Both the position numbers and the translations under genes were made by a program. Of a stretch of 64,000 nucleotides of DNA, positions 25,774 to 35,553 are shown in pieces (positions within the stretch are counted from its first letter, which is position 1; the number at the start of each line of letters is the position of its first letter). The DNA comes from Clostridiales bacterium (GTDB lineage Bacteria; Bacillota; Clostridia; Peptostreptococcales; Anaerovoracaceae). The notes under the pieces are model-generated. The model worked only from the letters and a program-made list of their open reading frames with translations. It was not told the origin of the DNA and searched no databases. The stretch covers positions 2,446,929 to 2,510,928 of the forward strand of contig CP042469.1 of the NCBI GenBank assembly GCA_015243575.1, written 5' to 3'.

Positions 25774-27543
25774 TTACGAAAGTGCTAATTCCGCCTGCCA
25801 CATGGCATTGTATTTTCCATTTAGGGCGAGTAGTTCCTCATGTGTCCCGAATTCGGCAATTCTGCCTCTTTCGACGACAAGAATCCGATGGGCACCGCGC
25901 ACCACAGAAAGTGTGTGTGCAATCATAATCACGGTTTTCTTTCTGGCAGCGGCACGCGCGGCCTGCTTGACCGCCAACTCATTTTCGATATCCAGGCTTG
26001 CGGTTGCCTCATCGAGAAGAAGAATCGGGCTGTTTTTCAAAATCGCTCTTGCAATGGATAAACGCTGACGCTCTCCGCCGGACAGGAAATTCCCATTTTC
26101 ACCAATCCTTGTGTCATATCCTTGGGGCAGCTTCAGAATAAAGCTTTCACAATTTGCCTCCCGGCAGGCGCCCTCCACTTCAGCGTCCGTAGCAGACATC
26201 CTAGCATATCGGATATTATTACGCACCGTATCGTCAAAAAGAAAAATGTCCTGATCCACCATGGAGACCAGACCCAGCACCTGTGCCGCCGGTACGCCCT
26301 TTACAGACTGTCCTCAATGGAAATGCTGCCGCTTTGGGGTTCGTAATATTTAGCGATCAAATTCAGAATGGTGGATTTTCCGCAGCCCGAATCCCCGACT
26401 ACCGCTGTAAGTTTTCCATCCTTCGCTGTAAAACTGACTCCTTGCAACACCGGTTCGCCGGGATGATAGGAGAAAGAAACATCCTCCATGACAACGTCAA
26501 ACGCAACGGGTAAAAACCGGTATTACCGCCGGTCTCCTCCTGCTCCTTCATCATACCTGTAATTTGCTTTTGAGATCATCATATTTTTATAACTGGTCAA
26601 GTCAATGAAAATCGTTCCGCACAGCTTGGAATAGAATAAGGGAAGCATGCACAGAAGCAGATAGGAGACAGTTTCCAGTGCCCTCGGCCCATGGTATGGA
26701 AGCAGTCCACATGGTCAGCGGAAGGGTCATCCAAGTAAAATGGAATAGACAAACCCGATGGGAATCACCTTTGCTTCATAATAGAAGCAGATGTCGCTGA
26801 ATGCCTTCATTGCCGCGACAGTGGTCTTGTTGCGAGCACCGCCCACCCCATAGGCACGCAGAGTCTGAATTCCAGAGACATACTCAACGATACTGCTGAC
26901 CGCTTCTGCACTGATGGCATTCTTCTGGTTTCCGTATTTGTTTACTGCGCGAAAGGAAAGCCAAAGCGCCGGGATCAGAAGCAACCCTCCAAGCAGGATT
27001 CCCCGGCCGGAAGCCAGATGCTTCCTACAAATACTACCAGCATCGTGCACAGGGAGATGTTCTTCGCCAGATCCCCAGCCTTATGGGTCAGAATTTTCTC
27101 ATAGCTGTTTACATTGGCTGTCAGCGTATTGATATAGGTTCCACCTGCCCTGTGAAAACCGGGATAAAGGAATCCGCCGGCTTGTCGCCAAGAAACAGAC
27201 GAATCTGCCTGCTGACTTCTGCGCCACCAATTTGTGACCGCACATAGCCGGTGCTGTAAATAACAAGCCGCATCACAAAAATTGCCGCCAGGCTTCCGGC
27301 AAGAACATAAATCCTGCCCATGTCAAGCATTCCACTCCACAGTGCCTGCATCACTGCGTAAAGCAGCATGAAATTGCTGCCGGACAAAATGCCTTCCATA
27401 ACGTTCAGCATCAGTCCGATACGGAAATTCTTATTCTTTCTCATGGGGTTTGCCTCAGTTTGAGGAAATCGCATCTTCCTCATGGGGTTTTCCTCAGTTT
27501 CCATAAACGGTGCCTTTCCATTAGGATTTACTTCAGTTTGCAT
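25774..27543 (-). pseudogene. ABC half-exporter (transmembrane + ATPase), frameshifted
   Basis: One exporter gene of about 590 codons, broken into at least four frames. The N-terminus carries three tandem copies of a QTExNPMRK-like repeat, then membrane segments (LMLNVMEGILSGSNFMLLYAV, LAAIFVMRLVIYSTGYV), the intracellular-loop piece EYVSGIQTLRAYG, Walker A VVGDSGCGKST, Q-loop VDQDIFLFDDTVRNN, signature FLSGGERQRLS and Walker B ILLLDEATASLD. Starts at ATG 27543 after AAGGGGGCACAG, overlapping the upstream exporter gene by 11 nt. The two probably form a heterodimer. About 200 bases near 26520-26730 read poorly in all frames. Confidence 0.78.
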
Positions 27544-29325
27544 GATCTGTGCCCCCTTCCTGACGATACTCGATCCTCCGTGCCGCTTCATAATCGTCCC
27601 ATGCTTTTTTGTAATAGGTGCTGGCTGCCAGCATTTCCTCATGGGTTCCAGAGCAGGAAATCGTCCTATTTTCAACCACCGCAACCTGATCGCACATCCC
27701 CACAGCACTCAGCCGGTGCGCAATGATAATCACTGTTTTTCCATGGCATAAATTTGCAATGGCCCGATCGATTTCCACCTGATTTTCAGGATCAGCAGCC
27801 GACGTAGCCTCATCCAAAATCAGGATGGGCGCATTTTTCAGGATGGCTCTTGCAATGGCGATCCGCTGCTTTTCACCACCTGAAAAACGGGAACCAAAGC
27901 TGCCGACCTTTGTGTCGTACCCTTCAGGCAGAGACAGAATGAAATCATCAATCTGTGCCGCCCTCGCCGCAGCCCGCACCTGCTCCAGCGTCGCCTCGGT
28001 GCCCATGCGGATGTTTTCAAGCACGCTCTCCCGTGTAAGGAATGCTTTCTGAAAGACAATGGAAATATTTTCGAGAAGTGCTTCGTATTGTATTTCCCGA
28101 ACATTTTTCCCGCCGATCAGGACTTCGCCCTCCTGTACATCATAAAAGCGGGAAATCAGTTCAATAATGGTACTTTTCCCGGCGCCGGAGCTGCCTACAA
28201 GTGCCAGCTTCTTCCCCTGCGGAAGCTTCAGATTACAGTCGTGCAGCACATCCGTCCCACAGTCCCGAGCTGGGCCGTCCGCCCTTCCGCCAAAGCCGGC
28301 ATCCATCCTGTAGGAAAGGATACGTTTCTCAGTTCGATCTCACAGCTTTGCGGAAAGCGCTGCCGCCCTCAAAAGCAGGTATGCTAAGAGTTCTTTTGCC
28401 TTGCGAAGTCCGTTTAACACCTCTGCAAAACCGCTGCCCAATTCCTGCAAAGGACGCAACTCCGTCAGATATAAGGAACCGACAAACGCAAACAATAAGA
28501 AGACGCTGGCAGCAAAGAACCCTAAAAAGAACATGCCGCCGACAGGTACCATGAGCGACATACCGCATTCCACAACGATGACGAAAGCCCATATAAAGGC
28601 CCCATTTTACAGGACATTTCATTCCAGACGTCATTTTCCTCCTGTATGGCCTCTGAGAATTTCTGAAATGACCGGCTGCCCATGTTGTAAGCCTTGATGA
28701 GCTTCATGCCGCCAATGTATTCAATCATTACTGAATTGAGACTTGTAATGGCATGGCTGGCTCGCCCATTAGAGTGCCCGCCCACGGAACATCATCCCCA
28801 TAACCACCATCGCAAGGAAGAGCGGAATCAGGAAATCAGCGCAAGGGTACATTGACTGTGAGCAGATAAATAAAAATCGCAGCGCGGGCCTACCAGATAA
28901 TACACTAGCTCCGGCAGATTGTGCGCCAGAAATAGCTCCAGTTTTCGATATCCTCATTCATGACAGTCTTAATATCTCCGGTGCGCGTTCGCGCACCCAG
29001 CGGAACACGTGCCATATGCTGAGTAATCATGCACCGCACCCGAAACAGCGCACCGTAAGCACCTTTGTGGGAAAGGACTCCCGCAAATCAAACAGCGCAA
29101 ATCGTCCGGCAACAGCTGCAGAGGCCATCAGAGCACACTGCGCGATCATCTGCCGTGTGCCGATACCTGTCAGCACCGCATCCATGAGGCGATACAGCGC
29201 AAAGTATGGAATCGCCGTGCAAAGCCCGCTGATCAACGCAACCAATACGGACAGGTACAGATAATATTTATCCCGCCCAGCCCATTGAAGCAGCAGAGCA
29301 AGAGTTTTTCCTCTTTGTGTTCCAT
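27533..29325 (-). pseudogene. ABC half-exporter, frameshifted
   Basis: Partner of the gene at 25774. ATG 29325 follows GGAGGTATTTTG. The membrane half is split over several frames (VALISGLCTAIPYFALYRL, SLNSVMIEYIGGMKLIKAY); the ATPase half is intact from about 28260: ALVGSSGAGKSTIIELISRF (Walker A), FSGGEKQRIAIARAIL (signature) and ILILDEATSAADPENQ (Walker B with the exporter Glu/Ala context). Upstream lies the ECF ATPase gene; the whole row is one AraC-controlled unit. Substrate not deducible. Confidence 0.8.
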
Positions 29326-29339
29326 CAAAATACCTCCAT

Positions 29340-30788
29340 TCACAGATCCGCTCCGAACAGCGTTCGGAGCTTTTCCTGATTTTCCCGGTTTACCAGCAAG
29401 TCATCGGACATTTCACCTTCGTCAAGATGTAACAGGCGGGAGCATACACTGCATACAAATTCATAGTCGTGGGTAACGACGAAAATCACCTGCCCATCTT
29501 GGACAGCCGTTTCAATAGCATCCCCACCTGCGTCATACTATCATAATCCAGACCGCTGGTGGGTTCGTCAAACTCTCCAACATCTTTCTTGCACATCATA
29601 CTCACCGCTGCTGCCAGGCTGCGCTGCCCTCCGGACAGTGTGCCTGGATGCTGTTGTTTCAATAGACTGAGTCCCAACAGTTCCAGCGTAGACTCCGCCA
29701 GTACTAAATCCGGATTCTTTATCCCCAGCATACATTCCTGCTCCACACTCTCGGCGAATGGAAGTTCACGTCCTGCATTACGAGGTAAGCGCGCTTGCTC
29801 CGCGCTTTATGGCTCTGGGGAACGCCCTCCCAGAGAAATTTACCGTCGCAGTTCCGGTGCAGCCCACAAGCTGCGAGAAAGGTCGTTTTCCTGCGCCATT
29901 ATGCCCCACCACACAATGATTTCTCCTGCTGATGCGGTCAGAGACAGGTTCTCTAAAACCTTCCGATTTTGTAGCTTACGGATACGTTTTTCAGTTCCAA
30001 AATCGGGGTGGGCTTTCGTGGCCGAGATTCTCCGGGCAAACGGACCTCCTCCATGCTGACAGCGCGAAGCCCCATATTCTGCCGCATCCGTGCAGGAAGC
30101 CGACGCAGCTCTTCTGGTGTGTAAACCCCTGCGATTTCTCCCTGTTCCATATATACGATGCGGTCGGCAAGCTCCAACAGATAATACAGCCGGTGCTCCG
30201 CGATCAGGATGGTCTTTCCCTGTTGCTTCACCAGCAAAAGGTGCTGCCTCATCGTCTGGATAGACGACATGTCCAGATTGGAAGACGGCTCATCCAGCAA
30301 GAGAATCTCCGGATGCATGGCATAGACGGAAGCAAATGCAATTTTCTGCTTTTCACCCCCTGATAGTTCAAAGATATTTCGTCCAAGCAGCGGCGCAAGT
30401 CCCAGCTCCTGTGCTGTACAGTCTACCCGACTGCGCAGCTCCTCCGGAGGAAGTGCCGCGTTTTCAGGCCAAAAGCAATCTCGCTGTCGGTATCCACATT
30501 GAAAAACTGCGTACGCGGGTTCTGGAACACGGAGCCGATTTTTTCTGCAGTTCGATACAGGGGCGTTCTGGCAACCTCCATCCCGTTCACCATCACGCTA
30601 CCAGTAAGCTCTCCGATAAAAAAGTGTGGTATCAGGCCGTTCACCAGCCGGGTAACCGTGGTTTTCCCGCAGCCGCTGCGTCCGCAGAGAAGAATACACT
30701 CGCCGCTCCTGACAGAAAGGCTGAAATTCTTCAGTCCGCCGTCACCTTGACCGGAATATGAAAAAGTTACATTTTTAAGTTCAATCAT
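29340..30788 (-). pseudogene. ECF transporter ATPase with two fused ABC domains, frameshifted
   Basis: Energizing subunit of an energy-coupling-factor importer. First domain: MIELKNVTFSYSGQG, Walker A CGRSGCGKTTVTRL and FQNPRTQFFNVDTDSEIAFG, the ECF-type Q-loop. A Walker B in MHPEILLLDEPSSNLDMSS ends that domain; a second domain begins at PILELKNVSVSYKIG and ends with LHLDEGEMSDDLLVN near 29400. About 480 codons in at least four frames. ATG 30788 is preceded by AAAGGAGGGTACA. The order S component, T protein, ATPase fits a complete importer, here directly followed by two ABC half-exporters. Confidence 0.8.
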
Positions 30789-30811
30789 TGTACCCTCCTT
30801 TGACCCTCTCC

Positions 30812-31511
30812 TTACCAAAACCGACCTGCAGCCAACCACCCGGAAAAGCAAATTGCCGCGAAAAGATCAGAAAACCCAAACTGAAGTCGGGTCAGGCAGG
30901 TGCGGGTATGGGATTTTCGATTCCCGCGTCACTGCTGCTATTGAAAGCTCGTCGGCGGTTTTGGATGCTGACATCATCAGCGGCACATAAACACACTCCA
31001 GGGTCATGGCGGGATGGATAATCAGACCCACCAGTGTCGGGGAAACATCCCGCAGCCGCATGGCATCCTTTATAAAGCGCCAATCCTCTCTGACGACGGG
31101 AAGGTAGCGCAGCATAACAGCCAGCGGAATCACCAGTTTTTTAGGTACGTGTATGCGGTTCATCGCAGCCATAAATTCTGTTACCTTTGTTGTGTATATA
31201 ATGATTCCAGCCATCATTCCACAGGGGTATACCTTATGTACGAGTCCTAGAAAAGCAATCAGGGTCGTCCGAAGATTACCATCCGCAGTATTCAGCATCA
31301 GTACCGTTAACCCATAGAATATACCGTAAACGGCGGCGGTGATAACGCTGCAGCGTATCCGCCCCAGACAGATACCAACAACGGCAATCAGCATGACAAG
31401 GCACAGTTCGTATGATAGCGACGGCGCCATGGCGGCGGATAAAATTACGACTACCAGTAGAAACAGCTTTGTTCTGGGGTCAAGGGCAATGGAATGATAT
31501 TGTTTGTTCAT
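30812..31511 (-). CDS. ECF transporter transmembrane (T) protein, 3' frameshifts
   Basis: EcfT-type membrane scaffold with about five hydrophobic segments. The coupling motif appears as VVREDWRFIKDAMRLRD (the ARG/SRG-like loops), and the C-terminus reads AAVTRGIENP only if one G is restored at about 30923; a second missing C near 30906 then carries the frame through RTCLTRLQFGFSDLFAA to a stop at 30812, just before the ATPase gene. As given the frame ends at 30867. Starts 4 nt inside the end of the S-component gene. Both losses are in runs of G or C. Confidence 0.8.
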
Positions 31512-32116
31512 GCTGTGAGGCCCGCTTTTTCAAATTGCTTTTTTAGAAGCTTTGCACCGATCCATCCGCTGGCGGCTGCCACAATTGTACCAATCAGAAT
31601 GACGGCCAGCATCCAGGGCGGTGCGGCGGCATTCATGGTATCGAGATAATCCTGCTCGGTTCCGTTCTTCAGCATAGTACTGCTCCATCCTGCCGGATCA
31701 AGGAAAAAAACGATGTAGGTCCCTGTAGCACCAAGGCAAAGCAGCACGTAGGAAAGGATATTCATTTTTTTGCTCTTATAATCTTTTATTCCGGCAGTCA
31801 GATCCGCTATGAATCCCATTACCATATATCCAAGATCCATGGCCCAGTGCATGCCGGTGGCAAAGAAGATCAGCCCTACGATAATGCCGAGAATCGTGAT
31901 TGTCCAGCGCTTCGGTACTTTTGCAACCAGAAGCAGGAATATGGGACCGCAAAGCAGTGCGGAACCAAGCGGCATATAGAAGGTGAGTACCGGATTGGGT
32001 GCAAATGGAATCCCTCCAATGAGTGTAAAAATAAAAAACAGCGCCGTAAAAATTCCTATGGTTACAAGATCTTTTACCGTGAGCCCCTTTATTTCGGAAT
32101 ATATTTCGTTGGTCAT
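31508..32116 (-). CDS. ECF transporter S component, MptD/Trep_Strep family
   Basis: 202 aa substrate-binding membrane subunit with five or six hydrophobic segments. The N-terminal LTVKDLVTIGIFTALFFIF and the PLGSALLCGPIFLLLVAKVPKRWTI stretch (residues split in the family signature), plus MHWAMDLGYMVMGFIADLTAG, match the Trep_Strep family found with AraC regulators and ABC genes in treponemes, streptococci and clostridia. The substrate of this family is not firmly known to me. Intact; ATG preceded by AAGGAGGAAACACC. First gene of the row running down to 25774. Confidence 0.85.
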   Translation of the reverse strand: MTNEIYSEIKGLTVKDLVTIGIFTALFFIFTLIGGIPFAPNPVLTFYMPLGSALLCGPIFLLLVAKVPKRWTITILGIIVGLIFFATGMHWAMDLGYMVMGFIADLTAGIKDYKSKKMNILSYVLLCLGATGTYIVFFLDPAGWSSTMLKNGTEQDYLDTMNAAAPPWMLAVILIGTIVAAASGWIGAKLLKKQFEKAGLTA

Positions 32117-32347
32117 ATGGTGTTTCCTCCTTGTTTTTGACGATCCCCTGTCATAATCCGATTGCCCATCAAGACTAATTGCTCATCATATTGACAGAAA
32201 GGAAAGGTCTCAGTATAATTCAGTTAGTTGCTTCTAACAACGTAGTTCAGTATACCTGTTTTAGAAGATTAGCGTCAACGGTATGGAATACGGTTTGTCT
32301 TTATCGTATAAACTTCCGTCCGATCGTGACAAGGAGGTGATTTTCAA
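32117..32347. promoter_or_regulatory. Divergent control region between ECF cluster and AraC gene
   Basis: 230 bases without a gene. It includes the short dyad GTTAG-N6-CTAAC (about 32223-32238), a plausible binding site for the AraC-type protein, and the TTG-start ribosome binding site AAGGAGGTGA at 32331-32340. Confidence 0.35.
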
Positions 32348-33309
32348 TTGAATGATATTATTGACGATATCTACATGCCATTGTTAGTGGAGCATGGTTT
32401 TACCGCCGAACCGGATAATGATCGATTTGGCGCCATGGGCCTATGCTGGAGATTGTCAGAGGAAATAGGCCAGGGATATTACTGGACCTATGGACAAAAA
32501 AATCTATTTGATATTAAAGTTCATGACTTTTATTTTCATGAGGATTCGTTTTTGGAGTTTAATCTTCCTGAATGCCTTAGCATTACACAATATGAGTCAA
32601 TCTCCGGGAGGAACTGACCCTTACCGCAGGCTGACAGCAGGATGCATAAAACGATCATTGGAGGATATCAGCCTTATAAGATTCTGGTACACAAGAAAAT
32701 TCCGGTCCGCGCATCGGCATTGAAATTATGCCGGCCTATTATGAGGATCATCTGAAGAAACAATATCCGGGGGAATATACAAATCCCTACGATGCATTCC
32801 GCTTTGTGGATCAAACCACAGAGTTTCCTGAAATGGTCAAACTCTTGTCCCAGGTAAAAAACTATTGCGGCGAAGGATTCTCGGCGAAACTGTTTTATGA
32901 AGCGAAGGTGGCCGAAGCTGTTGCTCTGGTTTTTGAGCAGCAAAAAAAGAGTCGGACAAAATCCGCCTCTAAACTTTCATCACAAGACTTACAACAGTTG
33001 AAAACGGTCACAGCCTACATCAATGATCATTTCGCGTTTGATCTTCCCTTACAGCTCCTTTCGAAGATTGCTTGTATGGGAACGACGAAATTAAAGTCCA
33101 GTTTTAAGCTTTATCACAATTGCACCATTACGGAATACATTCAGCAGCGGCGTATGAGCCAGGCAGAACATCTTCTTTCCTCCACCGGCCTGACAATCGG
33201 GCAGGTGGCACAGACGGTGGGTTATTCCAATGCCGGCCGTTTTGCCGAACTTTTCCGTCTAAGCACCGGTTTGCTGCCCGGAGAGTACAGAAAAATATCT
33301 TTTGACTGA
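32348..33309 (+). pseudogene. AraC-family regulator of the ECF/ABC cluster, one frameshift
   Basis: TTG start after AAGGAGGTGA. The N-terminal part (MNDIIDDIYMPLLVEHGF, then DFYFHEDSFLEFNLPECLS) is interrupted near 32610-32700, and the rest continues in another frame as VGIEIMPAYYEDHLKKQYPG to the C-terminal double HTH: LPLQLLSKIACMGTTKLKSS and GLTIGQVAQTVGYSNAGRFA, with a GLLPGEYRK end. Regulators of this type (about 320 aa) typically sit divergent from Trep_Strep ECF genes and are thought to sense the transported compound. Confidence 0.8.
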
Positions 33310-33391
33310 TCTTGTAAGTATTTTTGCCTTGACCATCATATCTTTATGATATATTATTAAGATATATTATTCACAAAAAGGATGTACACGC

Positions 33392-33964
33392 ATGAAAGAA
33401 AATACAGGCAAATCAAAATATGTCATACTGGGAATGCTGGCGCGGATGCCGCTTACCGGCTACACGATTAAAAAATGGATTGAGAACGAATATAGCCATT
33501 TCTGGCAGGAGAGTTACGGTCAGATATACCCTTCTCTTAAAAAACTGGTCGCCGAAGGGCTTGCCGTCAGTTCCGACAATACGGAAACCGGAAACCGTCG
33601 CGGACAGATCTTATACAGCATAACTGACGCAGGGAGGAAAGAACTTTCGGATTGGCTTCGCGAGGAGCCTGAGATTGAAAAACTCCGATATGAAATCCTT
33701 CTAAAGGTTTCCTTCGGCGGTAATACTGAGCCGGAAGTACTGCTCGGACATCTAGATGATTTCATCAAAAGAAACGAAAAGCTGGTCAAGGATATGAACG
33801 GTTACATGGAGCATTTTGATGCACTTAAAGTCCAGGGCACGGACTGCACTTACAGCCAGCTAACCGCACTCTGCGGCGTTTATATCTATTCTGCAATGAG
33901 AGATTGGGCTGTTTTGGCCAAGGAAATAATTTCAGAGAAAGAAGTTGTCAGAAACAGTGAGTAA
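33392..33964 (+). CDS. PadR-family transcriptional regulator
   Basis: 190 aa, intact. N-terminal winged helix with the PadR pattern ILGMLARMPLTGYTIKKWI, the YGQIYPSLKKLVAEGL recognition region, and GRKELSDWLREEP, followed by a C-terminal helical dimerisation domain (KLRYEILLKVSFGG). An AT-rich stretch with two GATATATTATT copies precedes it (about 33349-33371) and may be its operator. It is 70 nt upstream of a flavodoxin gene on the same strand, which it may control. Confidence 0.87.
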   Translation: MKENTGKSKYVILGMLARMPLTGYTIKKWIENEYSHFWQESYGQIYPSLKKLVAEGLAVSSDNTETGNRRGQILYSITDAGRKELSDWLREEPEIEKLRYEILLKVSFGGNTEPEVLLGHLDDFIKRNEKLVKDMNGYMEHFDALKVQGTDCTYSQLTALCGVYIYSAMRDWAVLAKEIISEKEVVRNSE

Positions 33965-34035
33965 TCAATCAGCTTTAGAATATGTCAGAAACAGTGAGTG
34001 ATAGAAAAAAAAATGAATCATGAAGGAGAATTATA

Positions 34036-34520
34036 ATGAGTACTTTGGTTGTATATTTTTCATTTGACGGCAACACAAAATTTATTGCTGAAATCATTGC
34101 CAAAACAATGAACGCGGATATTATCGAATTAAAAACCAGCAAGCAATACCCCACAGAAGGATTTTCCAAGTATTTCTGGGGAGGAAAGAGCGTTATTTTC
34201 GGTGATAAGCCGAAGCTCATCAACGACCATATTGATTTAAACCCGTATGAGACCATTTTAATCGGAACGCCGGTCTGGGCAGGATCATATACCCCGCCGA
34301 TAAAGAGTTTTATTCATCAATACGAGCTTCAGGGCAAACGGATCGCTTTGTTTGCGAGCCACGCAGGAGGCGGTGCCGAAAAGTGCTTTGCCAAACTGAA
34401 GGTCACTTCCTGAAATAAGTTCCTTGGCGAAATCGCCTTTGTGAACCCCAGGAAGAATCTTGAGGATTGTTCAAAGAAGCGGTCAGTTGGGCGTCGGATA
34501 TTGGAAGGCTTTATACTTAG
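34036..34520 (+). pseudogene. Flavodoxin-family protein, frameshifted
   Basis: FMN-binding electron carrier or NADPH-dependent reductase. The N-terminal LVVYFSFDGNTKFIAEIIA is the phosphate-binding loop, ETILIGTPVWAGSYTPPIKS the flavin-stacking loop and FASHAGGGAEKCFAKLK the third loop. As given it stops at 34413; the next frames read KFLGEIAFVNPRKN and then, if one T is restored at about 34467, LFKEAVSWASDIGRLYT before a stop at 34520. ATG after GAAGGAGAATTATA. Confidence 0.75.
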
Positions 34521-34728
34521 AACATGCAATGCTGCATATGGTCGAAGCGTAAGCCGTATCACATGGAGGCTCAGTTGATATTCGACTGTGAAAGCATTGA
34601 ATTTTTATGGAATAATCTTTGCGAAGACAAGCCGTGGTAGCTTTCCCTCAGTACATGTCTTCTGAAGGTGCCGAGCGCGGCATAAGCCAAACAAGCCCGA
34701 GGCTAATGAAGGAAGATCTGAGATCTTT
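34521..34728. other. Gene-free stretch with a possible coding remnant
   Basis: Nothing supported as a gene. A plus-strand frame at about 34563-34640 (HMEAQLIFDCESIEFLWNN) looks protein-like but has no start, no ribosome binding site and no recognisable family. Confidence 0.3.
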
Positions 34729-35552
34729 CTAAATACCCACTACAGCCATCCCAGCAGTACGTTCTCCTCTCGCCTCTATATCCCTGCCGCTGAACTTTTG
34801 CAGAGTCAGTTCAGAAACAATATTCCCGTCCTTCATAAACAAAACTCTGCCCGCTCTGGCCGCAACTTTTGCATCGTGGGTCACAAGCAATATGGCAGTA
34901 CCTTCTTTGTTGATGTCCACCAGCAGTCCCATGATTTCCTCCGCCGATTTTGAGTTGAGCGCACCGGTTGGCTCGTCGGCAAAGAGAATCTCCGGTGCAT
35001 TCATGAGGGCACGGCAGATACTGGCCCGCTGGAGCTGGCCGCCCGAAACCTCTGTGATATCCCTATTTTCCAGCTCTTCAATCCCCGTTCTCTTCATCAA
35101 GGCTTTCGCCTTTTGCGATTTCTCAGTATCCCTCTTGCCCTCGTTTGCGGCGGGAAGGATGATATTATCCAATAGATTCAGGTTTCTCAGCATGGTGGGC
35201 TGTTGAAATACAAAGCCCATTTTTGTCCTGCGAATATCCGCCAGTGCGTTTTCACTGAGCGCAGATAGTTCAGTACTGCCAAATTTCACCGACCCGCTTG
35301 TAAGCTCGTCCATGCCGCTGAGGGCGAACAGTGTAGATTTTCCCGATCCGGACTGCCCCATTACGGCAACAAACTCGCCTTTCCTATTTCCACATTGACT
35401 CCGTTCAGTACCTTGATCTTTTCATCACCCCTGCCAAAGATTTTCACCATATCTTTTCCGGTAATGATATGATTCATCATGGCAGGCTCTTTCCCTCTCA
35501 TCATGTGATTTATCATTCCAGGCTCTTTCCCTCTCATCATGTGATTTATCAT
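34729..35552 (-). pseudogene. ABC transporter ATPase, MacB/LolD type, one frameshift
   Basis: ATPase of an FtsX-type exporter. The first 36 residues contain the 12-residue repeat MINHMMRGKEPG, then MINHMMRGKEPA and a degenerate third copy. The frame is lost at about 35381, where GGAAAGGC should be GGAAAAGGC; restoring the A gives IGKGEFVAVMGQSGSGKST (Walker A). Then come FVFQQPTMLRNLNLLDN (Q-loop), EVSGGQLQRASICRAL (signature) and ILFADEPTGALNSKS (Walker B). It follows the permease gene by one base. Each repeat copy starts with Met, so the true start is ambiguous (35552, 35516 or about 35480). Confidence 0.82.
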
Positions 35553-35553
35553 G

